A stretch of DNA of 51,484 nucleotides from Parabacteroides distasonis (lineage in GTDB: Bacteria; Bacteroidota; Bacteroidia; Bacteroidales; Tannerellaceae), in contig JAFBIU010000024.1 in assembly GCA_021531775.1 (NCBI GenBank), forward strand, positions 1 through 51,484. Direction: 5' to 3'. Position numbers and translations under genes: made by a program. Shown piece by piece: positions 1-7,230 of the stretch. Numbering within the stretch: position 1 is the first letter of the stretch; every line of letters starts with the position of its first letter. Under the pieces are notes generated by a model that saw only the letters and a program-made list of their open reading frames with translations, did no database searches and was not told the DNA's origin.

Positions 1-108
1 CGTAATCGGCCTTATTCCACACACTTTGATGTTGAATGTTTATGCAAATGTACAACGATAAAATAATATACAACGTGCTTCCGGTGTTAAACATAACAAG
101 GAAATTAA

Positions 109-315
109 GAATTCCTTTGTTTATTCAGAATATCGATTTGCGACGGCTGCCATGAATGGGAGTCGTGTTACGATGGTCAACGAACGGGTTATCTACAAAT
201 TCATATGAATATGGGATGGGGAGAAGATTATAATGCCTGGTATTCATATAGCTATGCTAATATTGGATCAACCAGATATACACCCGATCAAATGGTCTAT
301 GGTATTCACCCGTAA
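109..315 (+). pseudogene. C10 (streptopain-like) cysteine peptidase, C-terminal remnant
   Basis: A frame ending at the TAA at 313-315 reads ICDGCHEWESCYDG and, a little further on, HMNMGWGEDYNAWYS and TPDQMVYGIHP. This resembles the end of C10 peptidases, where a W-V-x-D-G block is followed by an N-x-G-W-G-G-x-x-N-G-W-Y block. Stops in the same frame at 64-66, 94-96, 100-102 and 106-108 cut it off from any upstream coding, and the frame has no start codon. The catalytic Cys region is absent from the window and the His expected before the DG block is not visible (RISICDG is read instead). I infer a decayed protease gene. It could be only the last part of a frameshifted gene whose rest lies left of the window. 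Confidence 0.6.
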
Positions 316-349
316 AGAGAATAATATAAACGTAAAGAAGAAAGTATAT

Positions 350-901
350 ATGAGTATGAAAAAATTATGGATAGCTTTTACAGGTTTATGTATGCTACTG
401 TTGGTAGCCTGCAAGGATGAAGTGGATGGTCCCATTATTCTGATCCACTCTTTCGATGTCGCATTGGTTGATAAACTAGGAAATGACTTATTGGATCCGA
501 ATGTGGATAATCACTACGAACCGGAAAGGATTCGTATCTATAAAATAGTGGCGAATGTTGAAGATGAGATACATGGCGATGGGTTGAGTTATGTGCCTGA
601 TGGGGCTTGTTTTGTACCGGTAGAAGAGCAGAAGGAGGCTATTTCAAATGGCTGTCAGCAGGCCTTCTCGATCAGTATATCAGCTGTTTATGAAGATGCA
701 ATTGTCAACGGACAATCCCGTATTGTAGTTAAATGGAATGAGGCCGAACAAGATACGATTGTCTGCGATATAGATCCGGATTGGTGTAACAATATCCGGT
801 CAGTCTATGTCAATGGAGTATGCAAATGGACCTATAAAGACTTCAATCCGATTTTGGGGCCGCAATCAATCGGCAGTCCCGGAGTTCGTCTGGTGAAATA
901 G
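350..901 (+). CDS. Small lipoprotein of unknown function downstream of a C10 peptidase relic
   Basis: The 183-residue product starts MSMKKLWIAF and has a lipoprotein signal ending LLLVAC, so the mature N-terminus is a lipidated Cys near residue 21. I chose ATG 350 because the frame upstream is open but overlaps the peptidase remnant, and the signal peptide begins here; ATG 356 is equally possible. The rest is soluble, with four Cys in the second half and no domain I recognise. C10 proteases in Bacteroides are often encoded next to small exported proteins, some of which are inhibitors; a similar partner role here is only a guess from position. Confidence 0.75.
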   Translation: MSMKKLWIAFTGLCMLLLVACKDEVDGPIILIHSFDVALVDKLGNDLLDPNVDNHYEPERIRIYKIVANVEDEIHGDGLSYVPDGACFVPVEEQKEAISNGCQQAFSISISAVYEDAIVNGQSRIVVKWNEAEQDTIVCDIDPDWCNNIRSVYVNGVCKWTYKDFNPILGPQSIGSPGVRLVK

Positions 902-910
902 CAGTTTTGC

Positions 911-943
911 CCACTGCCGATTGTATTCTCTTGGCGGCAGTGG
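911..943. terminator. Hairpin between convergent genes
   Basis: CCACTGCCG (911-919) pairs perfectly with CGGCAGTGG (935-943) across a 15-nt loop, directly after the lipoprotein stop and just before the end of the convergent minus-strand gene. There is no strong T run on either side, so termination is likely but not certain. Confidence 0.5.
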
Positions 944-947
944 TCGG

Positions 948-1586
948 CTACTCTCCGAAACTGTCAGCGGGATCCAGGAGGCGGATGAACGCTTGGATGA
1001 TTCGGGCCGTCTTTTCGCCCGGCACCTGCTGATCCTTCAGGTTGTCATCGAAAGGCTGGCCGTCGGGTTGCACGAAGTGGGAGCGGACGGTTGTCCAGAT
1101 GCGGGCATGGGGCATGGTGACCAGCCCGTTCCGTTCCAGCTGTTTGAAAAGGTAGGCCAAGGCCGATTTGGATCCGGTCCATCGGATGCGATGGTAGAGA
1201 CGTTCCCCTTGAAACAGGTCGATGAATTGTTTCATCGGAGTCTTCCCATCGATCCATTTCACGCCCGTCAATCCTTTGTAGAAGGCCATCAGCCGTTGGT
1301 TCCGTTTCTCATCCTTGACTTCGTAATTGAATGTCGCATCCTGAAATTGAAACCCCCTTTTCGGCTTCGCTTGGGTGGATGGCAGCAGGTTGGAAGTCGG
1401 AAACTGTCCGACCATTGACGCTCCTTTGACCGGTGTCTGTTGCCCAGTAACCGTCTGCTCTTCCGGCGCGTTGTTGATGTCCCATTCATCGATGGCAGCC
1501 AACAGCAGATGGATCTGCTGGCTGTGATATTCAATCTGTCTCAAATGCTCCTTGATGGAGGCTTTCCAATGATCTTTGTTGCTCAT
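948..1586 (-). CDS. Hypothetical protein, 212 aa
   Basis: A soluble 212-residue protein with no signal peptide and no membrane segment. Residues 1-40 look like an amphipathic helix (HLRQIEYHSQQIHLLLAAID), followed by a polar linker to about residue 75 and a compact C-terminal part containing FYKGLTGVKWIDGKTP and SALAYLFKQLERNGLV. The latter looks like a small helical, possibly winged-helix, domain, but I cannot assign a family. It is convergent with the lipoprotein gene and stands alone. The opposite strand also has open frames here, but this frame has the better start and composition. Confidence 0.6.
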   Translation of the reverse strand: MSNKDHWKASIKEHLRQIEYHSQQIHLLLAAIDEWDINNAPEEQTVTGQQTPVKGASMVGQFPTSNLLPSTQAKPKRGFQFQDATFNYEVKDEKRNQRLMAFYKGLTGVKWIDGKTPMKQFIDLFQGERLYHRIRWTGSKSALAYLFKQLERNGLVTMPHARIWTTVRSHFVQPDGQPFDDNLKDQQVPGEKTARIIQAFIRLLDPADSFGE

Positions 1587-1880
1587 CTTGCTAAAAATTT
1601 AAGTGAGCCACAAGACTATACTTGCCAATCGCAATGTGTCAAGTGTGAAATGTTGACCTTTTGTTTGCACTTCGTAATCCGATTCCAACCAGCACGTTAT
1701 CGTGGCAGATGTAAATCGCCGGAACAGGTTCACAGAAACATTCCACTCGGTTTACAGGTTATTTCCAGCAGATTTCCATAAAATTTCCACTTTTTTTTCA
1801 GATAATTCCCAAAAGATATAGCTACTACAAAATAAATCCATACCTTTACCGCGATCAAGTAGGAAAGGAGGGTACAGCCA

Positions 1881-2813
1881 ATGGACAAGAAACCGATCTC
1901 AGATATTGAATGGACCCGGGAATTGTTGGGAGATCCGCAATTCCTGATAGCCCAAACTCCGATCGACTATATCGAAACCAGACGAGGAGGACTCTCCATG
2001 AGGCAGATATGGCTGGAATGCGAGTGGTTGCGAAAGCAATACGTGGAGACACCTGTGAACCGTCGTTTCGGATTGATTACTCCGTGTTATAAGGAACTGG
2101 CCACACATACCTACAACGGGGAGCCCTACGCGCTGCGGAGCCTGATGGTCATCCTGGTGCTGTTCTTGTTGCGTCTGGAGTATGCCCATAAAGATCCTCT
2201 GAAGAATCCACACGGACGGATCATGAATGACATTATCCGCCTGATAGCCTTCGAGTTGCGTTACGACCCTCTTCTGAAGAGAGAGATTACGCTCTTGTTG
2301 CAGATGATCGACAAGTATGGCGACGAGCTGGAGGCAGAAGGGGTCGAGATTCCCTATGTCGATATTCTGGCAGTTGACGATGTCTCAGTAGCAGATGTCC
2401 GTACGCATGTCTTTGGTTGCGTCGATAAGCTCAGTGAGCAGCATGCGATCGAACAGCGGAAGGCACAGGCTGTGTGTGCCATTTGGGACGAGTTGTTTGA
2501 ACGCCCGTGGTTCCTCAGTCTGATGCAGGTACCCACACTGGAGGCTGAGTTCAATCTGAAGCTGGTTTTCAATATCTTCGGTTTGCTGTTTCCCCGTTTT
2601 TATACAGCAAAAGTACGTGGGGCTAATACGTTGGCTCAACTCATTGCTCCGAACGAGCAGGCACGAGGCAAGGATAAGTTTTTCTCCAAATCCTATTTTT
2701 CTCGTTCTGCTATAGCAAAGTTCAAAGGAGTAAGTGCCTTGGATAACGATGCGCAATTGCAAGAGATTGACAGCATCATTCATTCGATTGACCTGAATAC
2801 GCAAATCAAGTAA
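1881..2813 (+). CDS. Hypothetical cytoplasmic protein, 310 aa
   Basis: A 310-residue, mostly helical soluble protein beginning MDKKPISDIEWTRELLG. Leu-rich helices at about residues 85-105 (SLMVILVLFLLRLEYAHKD) and 120-145 are too charged around them to be clear membrane spans. The C-terminal part contains ARGKDKFFSKSYFSRSAIAKF. No catalytic motif or known domain is evident. The next small gene starts 15 bases after its stop, so the two are probably co-transcribed. A possible imperfect -7 box (TACCTTTA) lies near 1848. Confidence 0.65.
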   Translation: MDKKPISDIEWTRELLGDPQFLIAQTPIDYIETRRGGLSMRQIWLECEWLRKQYVETPVNRRFGLITPCYKELATHTYNGEPYALRSLMVILVLFLLRLEYAHKDPLKNPHGRIMNDIIRLIAFELRYDPLLKREITLLLQMIDKYGDELEAEGVEIPYVDILAVDDVSVADVRTHVFGCVDKLSEQHAIEQRKAQAVCAIWDELFERPWFLSLMQVPTLEAEFNLKLVFNIFGLLFPRFYTAKVRGANTLAQLIAPNEQARGKDKFFSKSYFSRSAIAKFKGVSALDNDAQLQEIDSIIHSIDLNTQIK

Positions 2814-2827
2814 TAAAACCTATTGTA

Positions 2828-3022
2828 ATGGCTGCGGGTGCAAAAGAGCTGATGAAGCGTTTTGCCGGATGGAAAGTTACAATAAGACCAGCTGGCAAAA
2901 AGTGTACCTATGCATCCTTGGAGGATCAGATAGCTGAATTAGATAAGCTGAAAGCCGACAAAGATGCAGAGGCAGCCAAAAATGCGCGCAAACAGTTCCA
3001 TATCAGATCGCATGGTGTTTAA
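2828..3022 (+). CDS. Small basic protein, 64 aa
   Basis: A 64-residue, Lys/Ala-rich protein (starts MAAGAKELMKRFAGWK) following the 310-aa gene by 15 bases. Residues 30-55 form a probable charged helix (EDQIAELDKLKADKDAEAAK). Position and codon pattern fit a real co-transcribed gene. Its function is unknown, and it could be a chance open frame. Confidence 0.5.
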   Translation: MAAGAKELMKRFAGWKVTIRPAGKKCTYASLEDQIAELDKLKADKDAEAAKNARKQFHIRSHGV

Positions 3023-3065
3023 CTCACTGGCTTTCAACATTTCCTTTCGCACGGATCGCCCCTTC

Positions 3066-3244
3066 CTTACAGTTCTTACAGATGACAGTTACCTCCGATC
3101 AGCTGTGCAGGTGCCGTTTGGGTAATAGAAATATAGATACATAGATATATAGATATATAAATATATATATTTATATATCTATCAAACTTCTCCCGACCCT
3201 CTACCGTTGCCTCTGGGGAATCTGTAATCTGTAAGAACTGTAAG
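3066..3244. repeat. Palindromic MITE-like element with TTACAG arms and A/T core
   Basis: Left arm 3066-3088 (CTTACAGTTCTTACAGATG then ACAG) and right arm 3222-3244 are inverted copies matching at 22 of 23 positions. In the middle, 3149-3182 is a perfect 34-bp palindrome made only of A and T apart from its AGAT/ATCT ends. Single arms recur at 4754, 7101 and 11744. There is no ORF inside. The 540 bases between the upstream small gene and the HU-like gene hold this element and a promoter. It could be a non-autonomous mobile element or a family of regulatory hairpins. Confidence 0.7.
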
Positions 3245-3349
3245 ATGGGCAGGTCTCCCTTTGTGGCACCGGACTGTTCATACGGCTTTTGTGAGAAAAA
3301 GGCTTTTTCAAGATACCGGACAAACTGCGGAACCGGGGTAGGGGCATTG

Positions 3350-3357
3350 TATCTTTG
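3350..3357 (+). promoter_or_regulatory. Probable -7 box for the HU-like gene
   Basis: TATCTTTG matches the Bacteroidota -7 consensus TAnnTTTG; no clear TTG lies 20 bases upstream. Transcription from about 3364 would give a 5' leader of roughly 200 nt before ATG 3562. Confidence 0.45.
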
Positions 3358-3561
3358 CAGTGTCAGTTGAGAGCGGTGGATATGCCCGATGAGCCGGGTC
3401 AATCCATTCATTCACAGGGTTCCCATCACCTGTTGAGCCGACTCGACTGACCACTGGAGCGGCCTCGGAGGGTGGTTCGGGCCGGCTCAAACCACAATCC
3501 GCCGGACGGGTGCCACCTCATCCCGGAAGCATCAAGTCCCATACCGGCAATGGGCAACGAT

Positions 3562-4365
3562 ATGGCTTTGAATGTGCAAATGATTCTTTCCGAAAATCGT
3601 CTCATTGGTGAGAAAATCGTCACCCCGAGACTGGTCAACCAGCAGACGCTGGACTACGACACCTTCTGCGATTACCTCGCACAGGGTTCAACCGTTACCG
3701 CAGCCGATGTGTCTGCCGTGATGAAACAGTTGGAGAAGAATATCCCGCTGATCTTGGGTCTCAACGCGCGTATCATCGCTTCGCCCGAAGGACTCGTCTT
3801 CCGTCCGACTGTCAAGGGCTCCATCACCCAGAGCCAGCTGAAGGCGAAGCTGGAGGCTCGCAAGCAATCCTACCTGGATGCGGGTGACGAGGTGGCGGCT
3901 GCCAAGATCGACACCGAACGGGCACTGACCGTGGGAGATTTAGCGACGAGCGACCTGAAGGCGTGCATCGTCATCGACCTGCCGAAGAAGTGGGACACCC
4001 GTTTCCAGCAGGCTGTCGAGTTCAAGCGTGTGGCGAAGGGGATGTTGCTGGTGACGGAGGAGGAGACGCCTGACGATCCGGGTACGGGTTCCGGCAATGG
4101 CTCCGACAACGAGAATCCGCAGACCTACACCTTGCTGATCAGTTCGGCCAACACGGATCAGGGATCGGTCAACAGTGAGGTGAACCAGTCGTATGAGGCA
4201 GGTACGACCGTGACGATCACGGCAACGCCTGCGTCGGGTTACGCCTTCGACCGCTGGAGCGATGGCAACACCTCGGCTTCGCGTACCGTGACGATGAACA
4301 GTGACCTGACCCTCGTCGCTTCCTTCAAGACCTCTTCCGGTAGTGAGGAGCCTCCCTTCAGTTAA
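3562..4365 (+). CDS. HU-like DNA-binding protein with C-terminal InlB-type repeat domain
   Basis: Start chosen at ATG 3562 (MALNVQMILSENRLIG), since the in-frame upstream extension reads as low-quality sequence. Residues 1 to about 125 match the Bacteroidales HU/IHF-like DNA-binding family: a helical DYDTFCDYLAQGSTVTAADV segment and a strand region GLNARIIASPEGLVFRPTVKG. A Gly/Ser/Asp/Asn linker (about residues 175-190) leads to a final domain, roughly residues 192-262, with SYEAGTTVTITATPASGYAF and the DRWSDG motif, typical of divergent InlB B-repeat modules usually seen on surface proteins. It has no signal peptide. The pairing of a DNA-binding head with a surface-type repeat is odd; other family members carry an Ig-like C-terminal domain. 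I am sure of the domains, not of the role. Confidence 0.75.
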   Translation: MALNVQMILSENRLIGEKIVTPRLVNQQTLDYDTFCDYLAQGSTVTAADVSAVMKQLEKNIPLILGLNARIIASPEGLVFRPTVKGSITQSQLKAKLEARKQSYLDAGDEVAAAKIDTERALTVGDLATSDLKACIVIDLPKKWDTRFQQAVEFKRVAKGMLLVTEEETPDDPGTGSGNGSDNENPQTYTLLISSANTDQGSVNSEVNQSYEAGTTVTITATPASGYAFDRWSDGNTSASRTVTMNSDLTLVASFKTSSGSEEPPFS

Positions 4366-4485
4366 TCAGTGGGTTAGAATGAGTTGAGTCCTGGTCGATG
4401 AAGGGGCCTCTGAAAGAAGCAGGCCGAGTCCTTTCTTCGGTGGGTTGCGAAACCTGTCCGACGGGGTCTCTTCCGATTGTCAGCT

Positions 4486-4552
4486 GATCCCCATCCTTCG
4501 GATCGATTCTCCTCACCCCGATCCCCATTCTTCAGATCAATTCTCCTCACCC
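4486..4552. repeat. Two tandem 33-34 bp units
   Basis: Units 4486-4519 and 4520-4552 both read GATCCCCAT-C/T-CTTC then TTCTCCTCACC, with a few substitutions; a third degenerate unit begins at 4553 (GATCCAAAA). This lies in the 475-base gap between the HU-like gene and the phosphodiesterase gene, together with a terminator and a TTACAG arm. I see no gene there. Confidence 0.7.
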
Positions 4553-4704
4553 GATCCAAAATGCTTATCGTTCGATCTATTTTTTGATTGATCCCTACCC
4601 CTTGACTTTTCCGTTGGTCGGAGTTCTGATGCATCCGTTCTCCCGACCCCAGCCAAAAACCCAATCCCTCCGAGGAGAATCCCCGTCTTGTCAGCTGATC
4701 CCTT

Positions 4705-4738
4705 TCCCCCAAGTCTCCCACCGGCTTGGGGGATTTTT
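4705..4738 (+). terminator. Rho-independent terminator after HU-like gene
   Basis: TCCCCCAAG (4705-4713) pairs with CTTGGGGGA (4725-4733), an 11-nt loop lies between, and five T follow. It sits 340 bases after the HU-like stop, so it may end a long 3' UTR. Confidence 0.75.
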
Positions 4739-4753
4739 GCACCAGCCTAGCAA

Positions 4754-4805
4754 CCTTACAGTTCTTACAGATGACAGTTCGGGTAGATGGCCTAACTGTC
4801 ATCTG
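4754..4805. repeat. Solo TTACAG repeat arm forming its own hairpin
   Basis: 4754-4779 repeats the arm seen at 3065-3090 without mismatch (CCTTACAGTTCTTACAG then ATGACAGTT). CAGATGACAGTT (4768-4779) pairs perfectly with AACTGTCATCTG (4794-4805). It lies just downstream of a terminator and between convergent genes. Confidence 0.7.
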
Positions 4806-4840
4806 TGTCATGACAGGATGAATCATTCAAAATGGTCTAA

Positions 4841-5785
4841 TTATTTGAAGAATTGCGTCATGGGCCGGCCGATCCAGACTTGGGGCTGGGTGAGACCGAA
4901 GATGTAGGCGATGGTCGAGGCGCAATCGAACTGCATCATGCTCAGCGTGTCTTGATACCCCTGCTTGATCCCCTTTCCGCAGATGATGAAGGGTGTCTCC
5001 ATCTCCCGCATGGTCTTGCCTCCATGACCCTTCTCGATACCGCCATGATCAGCCGTCACAATGATGATCGTATCGTCTCCGATACCTGCCTTTTCGATGG
5101 CCTCCAGAATCACACCGATGGAGCGGTCCTGATCCTTCAGCTTGGCGTAATAGGCCGGCGTGTCGTGACCCTCCTGATGACCCACATGATCCGGTTCGTC
5201 GAAGATGATGGCACAGAGGTTCGGACGCTTCTCCTGGATATAGGCGGCCGCATGGAGGGCTGTCGCTTCGGGATGCGTCTCGTAGTCAGCTACATGATCG
5301 TCGTGCGATAGGGCCAACGTATCGACTACATACCGGATGCCTCCCCATTCATAAATACATCCGATCTCTGCCTCCGGTGCTGCCCGATGCAACAGTCCGA
5401 AAACGGTCGGGAAGATGCCATCTTCATCCACCACCCGGGAGGGCAGTTCGGGTACTTGCGAGCCCCATTCGGTATAGCCGTGGAGTTCCGGACCGGCTCC
5501 CATGAACATGGATGCCCAGTTGACGGCACTCGATGAGGGTAGGACGGAACGTTTGGTGAGCGTATAGGCACCCTGTTCCATGAGTCGTTTGACGTTGGGC
5601 ATTTCAGCCTTTTCGACACTGTAGGATCCCCAGCCGTCGAGACCGATGAGGATCACATGTTTGGCTTTCCAGTTGGCAGCTGTGGCCGATTCGAGGGCTA
5701 CGAACGGGATGGCCATCCACAGTAGCAGATGCAGGCTGGCTGCCACGAGCCTGTTGAGCCATCGTTGAGAATAAGTTCTTTTCAT
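4841..5785 (-). CDS. Secreted alkaline phosphatase-superfamily phosphodiesterase (nucleotide pyrophosphatase type)
   Basis: A 314-residue protein with a signal peptide (hydrophobic LVAASLHLLLWMAIPFVAL, cleavage near SATAANW), so it is periplasmic or exported. It fits the type I phosphodiesterase/NPP family: first metal Asp in VILIGLDGWG, nucleophile region SVLPSSSAVNWASMF, DEPDHVGHQEGHD with metal ligands, and the paired TADHGG and KGHGGK motifs near the C-terminus. The family hydrolyses phosphodiester or phosphomonoester bonds with two zinc ions; the substrate here is unknown. The predicted nucleophile (Ser in the SSS block) replaces the usual Thr or Ser. It is transcribed alone, divergent from the Rpn-like gene. 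Confidence 0.85.
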   Translation of the reverse strand: MKRTYSQRWLNRLVAASLHLLLWMAIPFVALESATAANWKAKHVILIGLDGWGSYSVEKAEMPNVKRLMEQGAYTLTKRSVLPSSSAVNWASMFMGAGPELHGYTEWGSQVPELPSRVVDEDGIFPTVFGLLHRAAPEAEIGCIYEWGGIRYVVDTLALSHDDHVADYETHPEATALHAAAYIQEKRPNLCAIIFDEPDHVGHQEGHDTPAYYAKLKDQDRSIGVILEAIEKAGIGDDTIIIVTADHGGIEKGHGGKTMREMETPFIICGKGIKQGYQDTLSMMQFDCASTIAYIFGLTQPQVWIGRPMTQFFK

Positions 5786-5898
5786 TTGTATGACATTTTT
5801 TATTTGGTGAATAATTGCCTAATCGACACGTCTCTTCGAAAGAAGGTGTAATATTACCTGTTTTTTTCGGATTGTGCAATCTTTTTGGGTGCTTTCTG

Positions 5899-5929
5899 TT
5901 GTTGGGAATCCCCCAATAGGTTATCTTTG
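5899..5929 (+). promoter_or_regulatory. Promoter of the Rpn-like gene
   Basis: TTG at 5899-5901, a 20-base spacer and TATCTTTG at 5922-5929 fit the Bacteroidota -33/-7 pattern. The expected start of transcription is about 50 bases before ATG 5985. Confidence 0.65.
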
Positions 5930-5984
5930 CAGGCAAGTTGTTCATCAACGATCCATCGATTATTCATTTTAAAAAACATTAGCT

Positions 5985-7001
5985 ATGAAAAGAGTAGCCA
6001 TAGATCAGTCGGGTTGCGATCAACCCAAGTTCATCAATCCTTTCACGGATTACGGTTTCAAACGTATTTTCGGCACGGAGCTGTCGAAAGATATTCTCAT
6101 TGCTTTTCTGAACAGCCTGATACCGGAGGCAGACATCGAGAATCTGACCTATCTGAATGTAGAGGATTTGCCCGTGAATCGGTACCGTTCCAGGTATGTG
6201 TTCGATCTGTTGTGCCAGAACAGCAAGCAGGAGTATTTTCTGGTAGAGATGCAGCAGGCTCGGCAGATGCATTTCACGAACCGGATTTTGGCTTACCTCT
6301 CTTCGTTGGTGGAACGGCTGATGCAGCCGGAATCGGAGCCCGGTCCGTTGCCGGAGCGTGTTGGAGGCCGGATTGAAGTTGTTGGAGGATCGGATGGAGG
6401 GGACCGAAGCAAGTCGATTGTGGATCCGGCAGCTGGAGGCCAGCTATCGAGCCACCCCTCCCACGATGCTCGATATCGGATGAACCGCATCTATTCGATC
6501 AGTATGCTGAACTATGTGATCAAGGATCGTTATCCGGATGATTATCGTTGGGATGTTTACCGCATGGATGATAAGTATCACGAAAAATTCGGGGATATGA
6601 TCCGGGAGATCTATTTGGAAATTCCGAAATTTCGTTTACCTTTGTCGGAGTGTACAACATTGTACGAAAAGTTTTTATACGTCTTCAAGAACATGGATAT
6701 ACTGGAACGGATGCCGAAGGAATTGCAGAATCAGGTCTTCACGAAGTTGAAGAACATATCTGAGATCGCCCAGATGTCGCCCGACGATCGTCTGGCCTAT
6801 GAAATCAGCCGTCTTCATGAGTATGATACAGAGAATGCACTCTATACGAAGTATGAGGAGGGGAAGGAAGAAGGTATTGAGATTGGTGAAGAAAAGGCGA
6901 ATTTACGTGTAGCCCGTAATATGCTAAAAGATGGTCTTGACCTGCAAATGATTATTCGTTATACCGGTCTGACCAAGGAGCAAATCCAATCTTTGGTATA
7001 G
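5985..7001 (+). CDS. Rpn-family PD-(D/E)XK nuclease / transposase-like protein with internal out-of-frame stretch
   Basis: The N-terminus FINPFTDYGFKRIFG, the VFDLLCQNSKQEYFLVEMQQA segment (D...ExQ of a PD-(D/E)XK nuclease) and the C-terminal EEGKEEGIEIGEEKANLRVARN identify the Rpn/transposase-like family common in Bacteroidales. These proteins promote RecA-independent recombination in the studied E. coli members. Codons from about 6355 to 6478 read poorly in this frame (VGGRIEVVGGSDGGDRSKS), whereas the neighbouring frame encodes a clean helical peptide (VLEAGLKLLEDRMEGTEASR) ending at a TGA. The family frame is clear before it and resumes at RMNRIYSISMLNYV. Two compensating indels or an inserted fragment are therefore likely. 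The full length of 338 aa is still open. Confidence 0.8.
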   Translation: MKRVAIDQSGCDQPKFINPFTDYGFKRIFGTELSKDILIAFLNSLIPEADIENLTYLNVEDLPVNRYRSRYVFDLLCQNSKQEYFLVEMQQARQMHFTNRILAYLSSLVERLMQPESEPGPLPERVGGRIEVVGGSDGGDRSKSIVDPAAGGQLSSHPSHDARYRMNRIYSISMLNYVIKDRYPDDYRWDVYRMDDKYHEKFGDMIREIYLEIPKFRLPLSECTTLYEKFLYVFKNMDILERMPKELQNQVFTKLKNISEIAQMSPDDRLAYEISRLHEYDTENALYTKYEEGKEEGIEIGEEKANLRVARNMLKDGLDLQMIIRYTGLTKEQIQSLV

Positions 7002-7055
7002 GGCGGCATACTGTTATTTGTTTAATCAACAAAGTATAGTTTGTTATTTGTTGCA

Positions 7056-7085
7056 TCCCCAGGTCAGGCGGCTTGGGGAATTTTT
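7056..7085 (+). terminator. Terminator after Rpn-like gene
   Basis: TCCCCAGG (7056-7063) pairs with CTTGGGGA (7072-7079), including one G-T pair, and is followed by TTTTTATTT. Confidence 0.75.
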
Positions 7086-7100
7086 ATTTCCGCCCCTTAT

Positions 7101-7128
7101 CTTACAGTTCTTACAGATTACAGTTCCC
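7101..7128. repeat. Solo TTACAG repeat arm
   Basis: CTTACAGTTCTTACAG followed by ATTACAGTTCCC, identical over 28 bases to the copy at 11744-11771. It lies right after a terminator, between convergent genes. Confidence 0.75.
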
Positions 7129-7158
7129 TCAGACTCCTTGACACTCCCTCCTTCACAC

Positions 7159-7193
7159 AAAAAAAGCAGCCTCATGATTATTCATGAGGCCGC
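7159..7193 (-). terminator. Terminator of the GH20 gene
   Basis: On the minus strand GCGGCCTCATGA, loop ATAA, TCATGAGGCTGC, then seven T (plus-strand A run at 7159-7165). The long stem has one bulge or mismatch. It lies about 40 bases past the GH20 stop. Confidence 0.85.
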
Positions 7194-7230
7194 TCATATC
7201 TTACACCTCAGTTTACTCGGCTATCTTCCC

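Noticed and set aside
4374-4826. Possible 150-aa minus-strand gene between HU-like and phosphodiesterase genes
   Set aside because: It consists of tandem repeats, the terminator and the TTACAG arm; its start TVICKNCK is simply the translated repeat, also seen at 11744.
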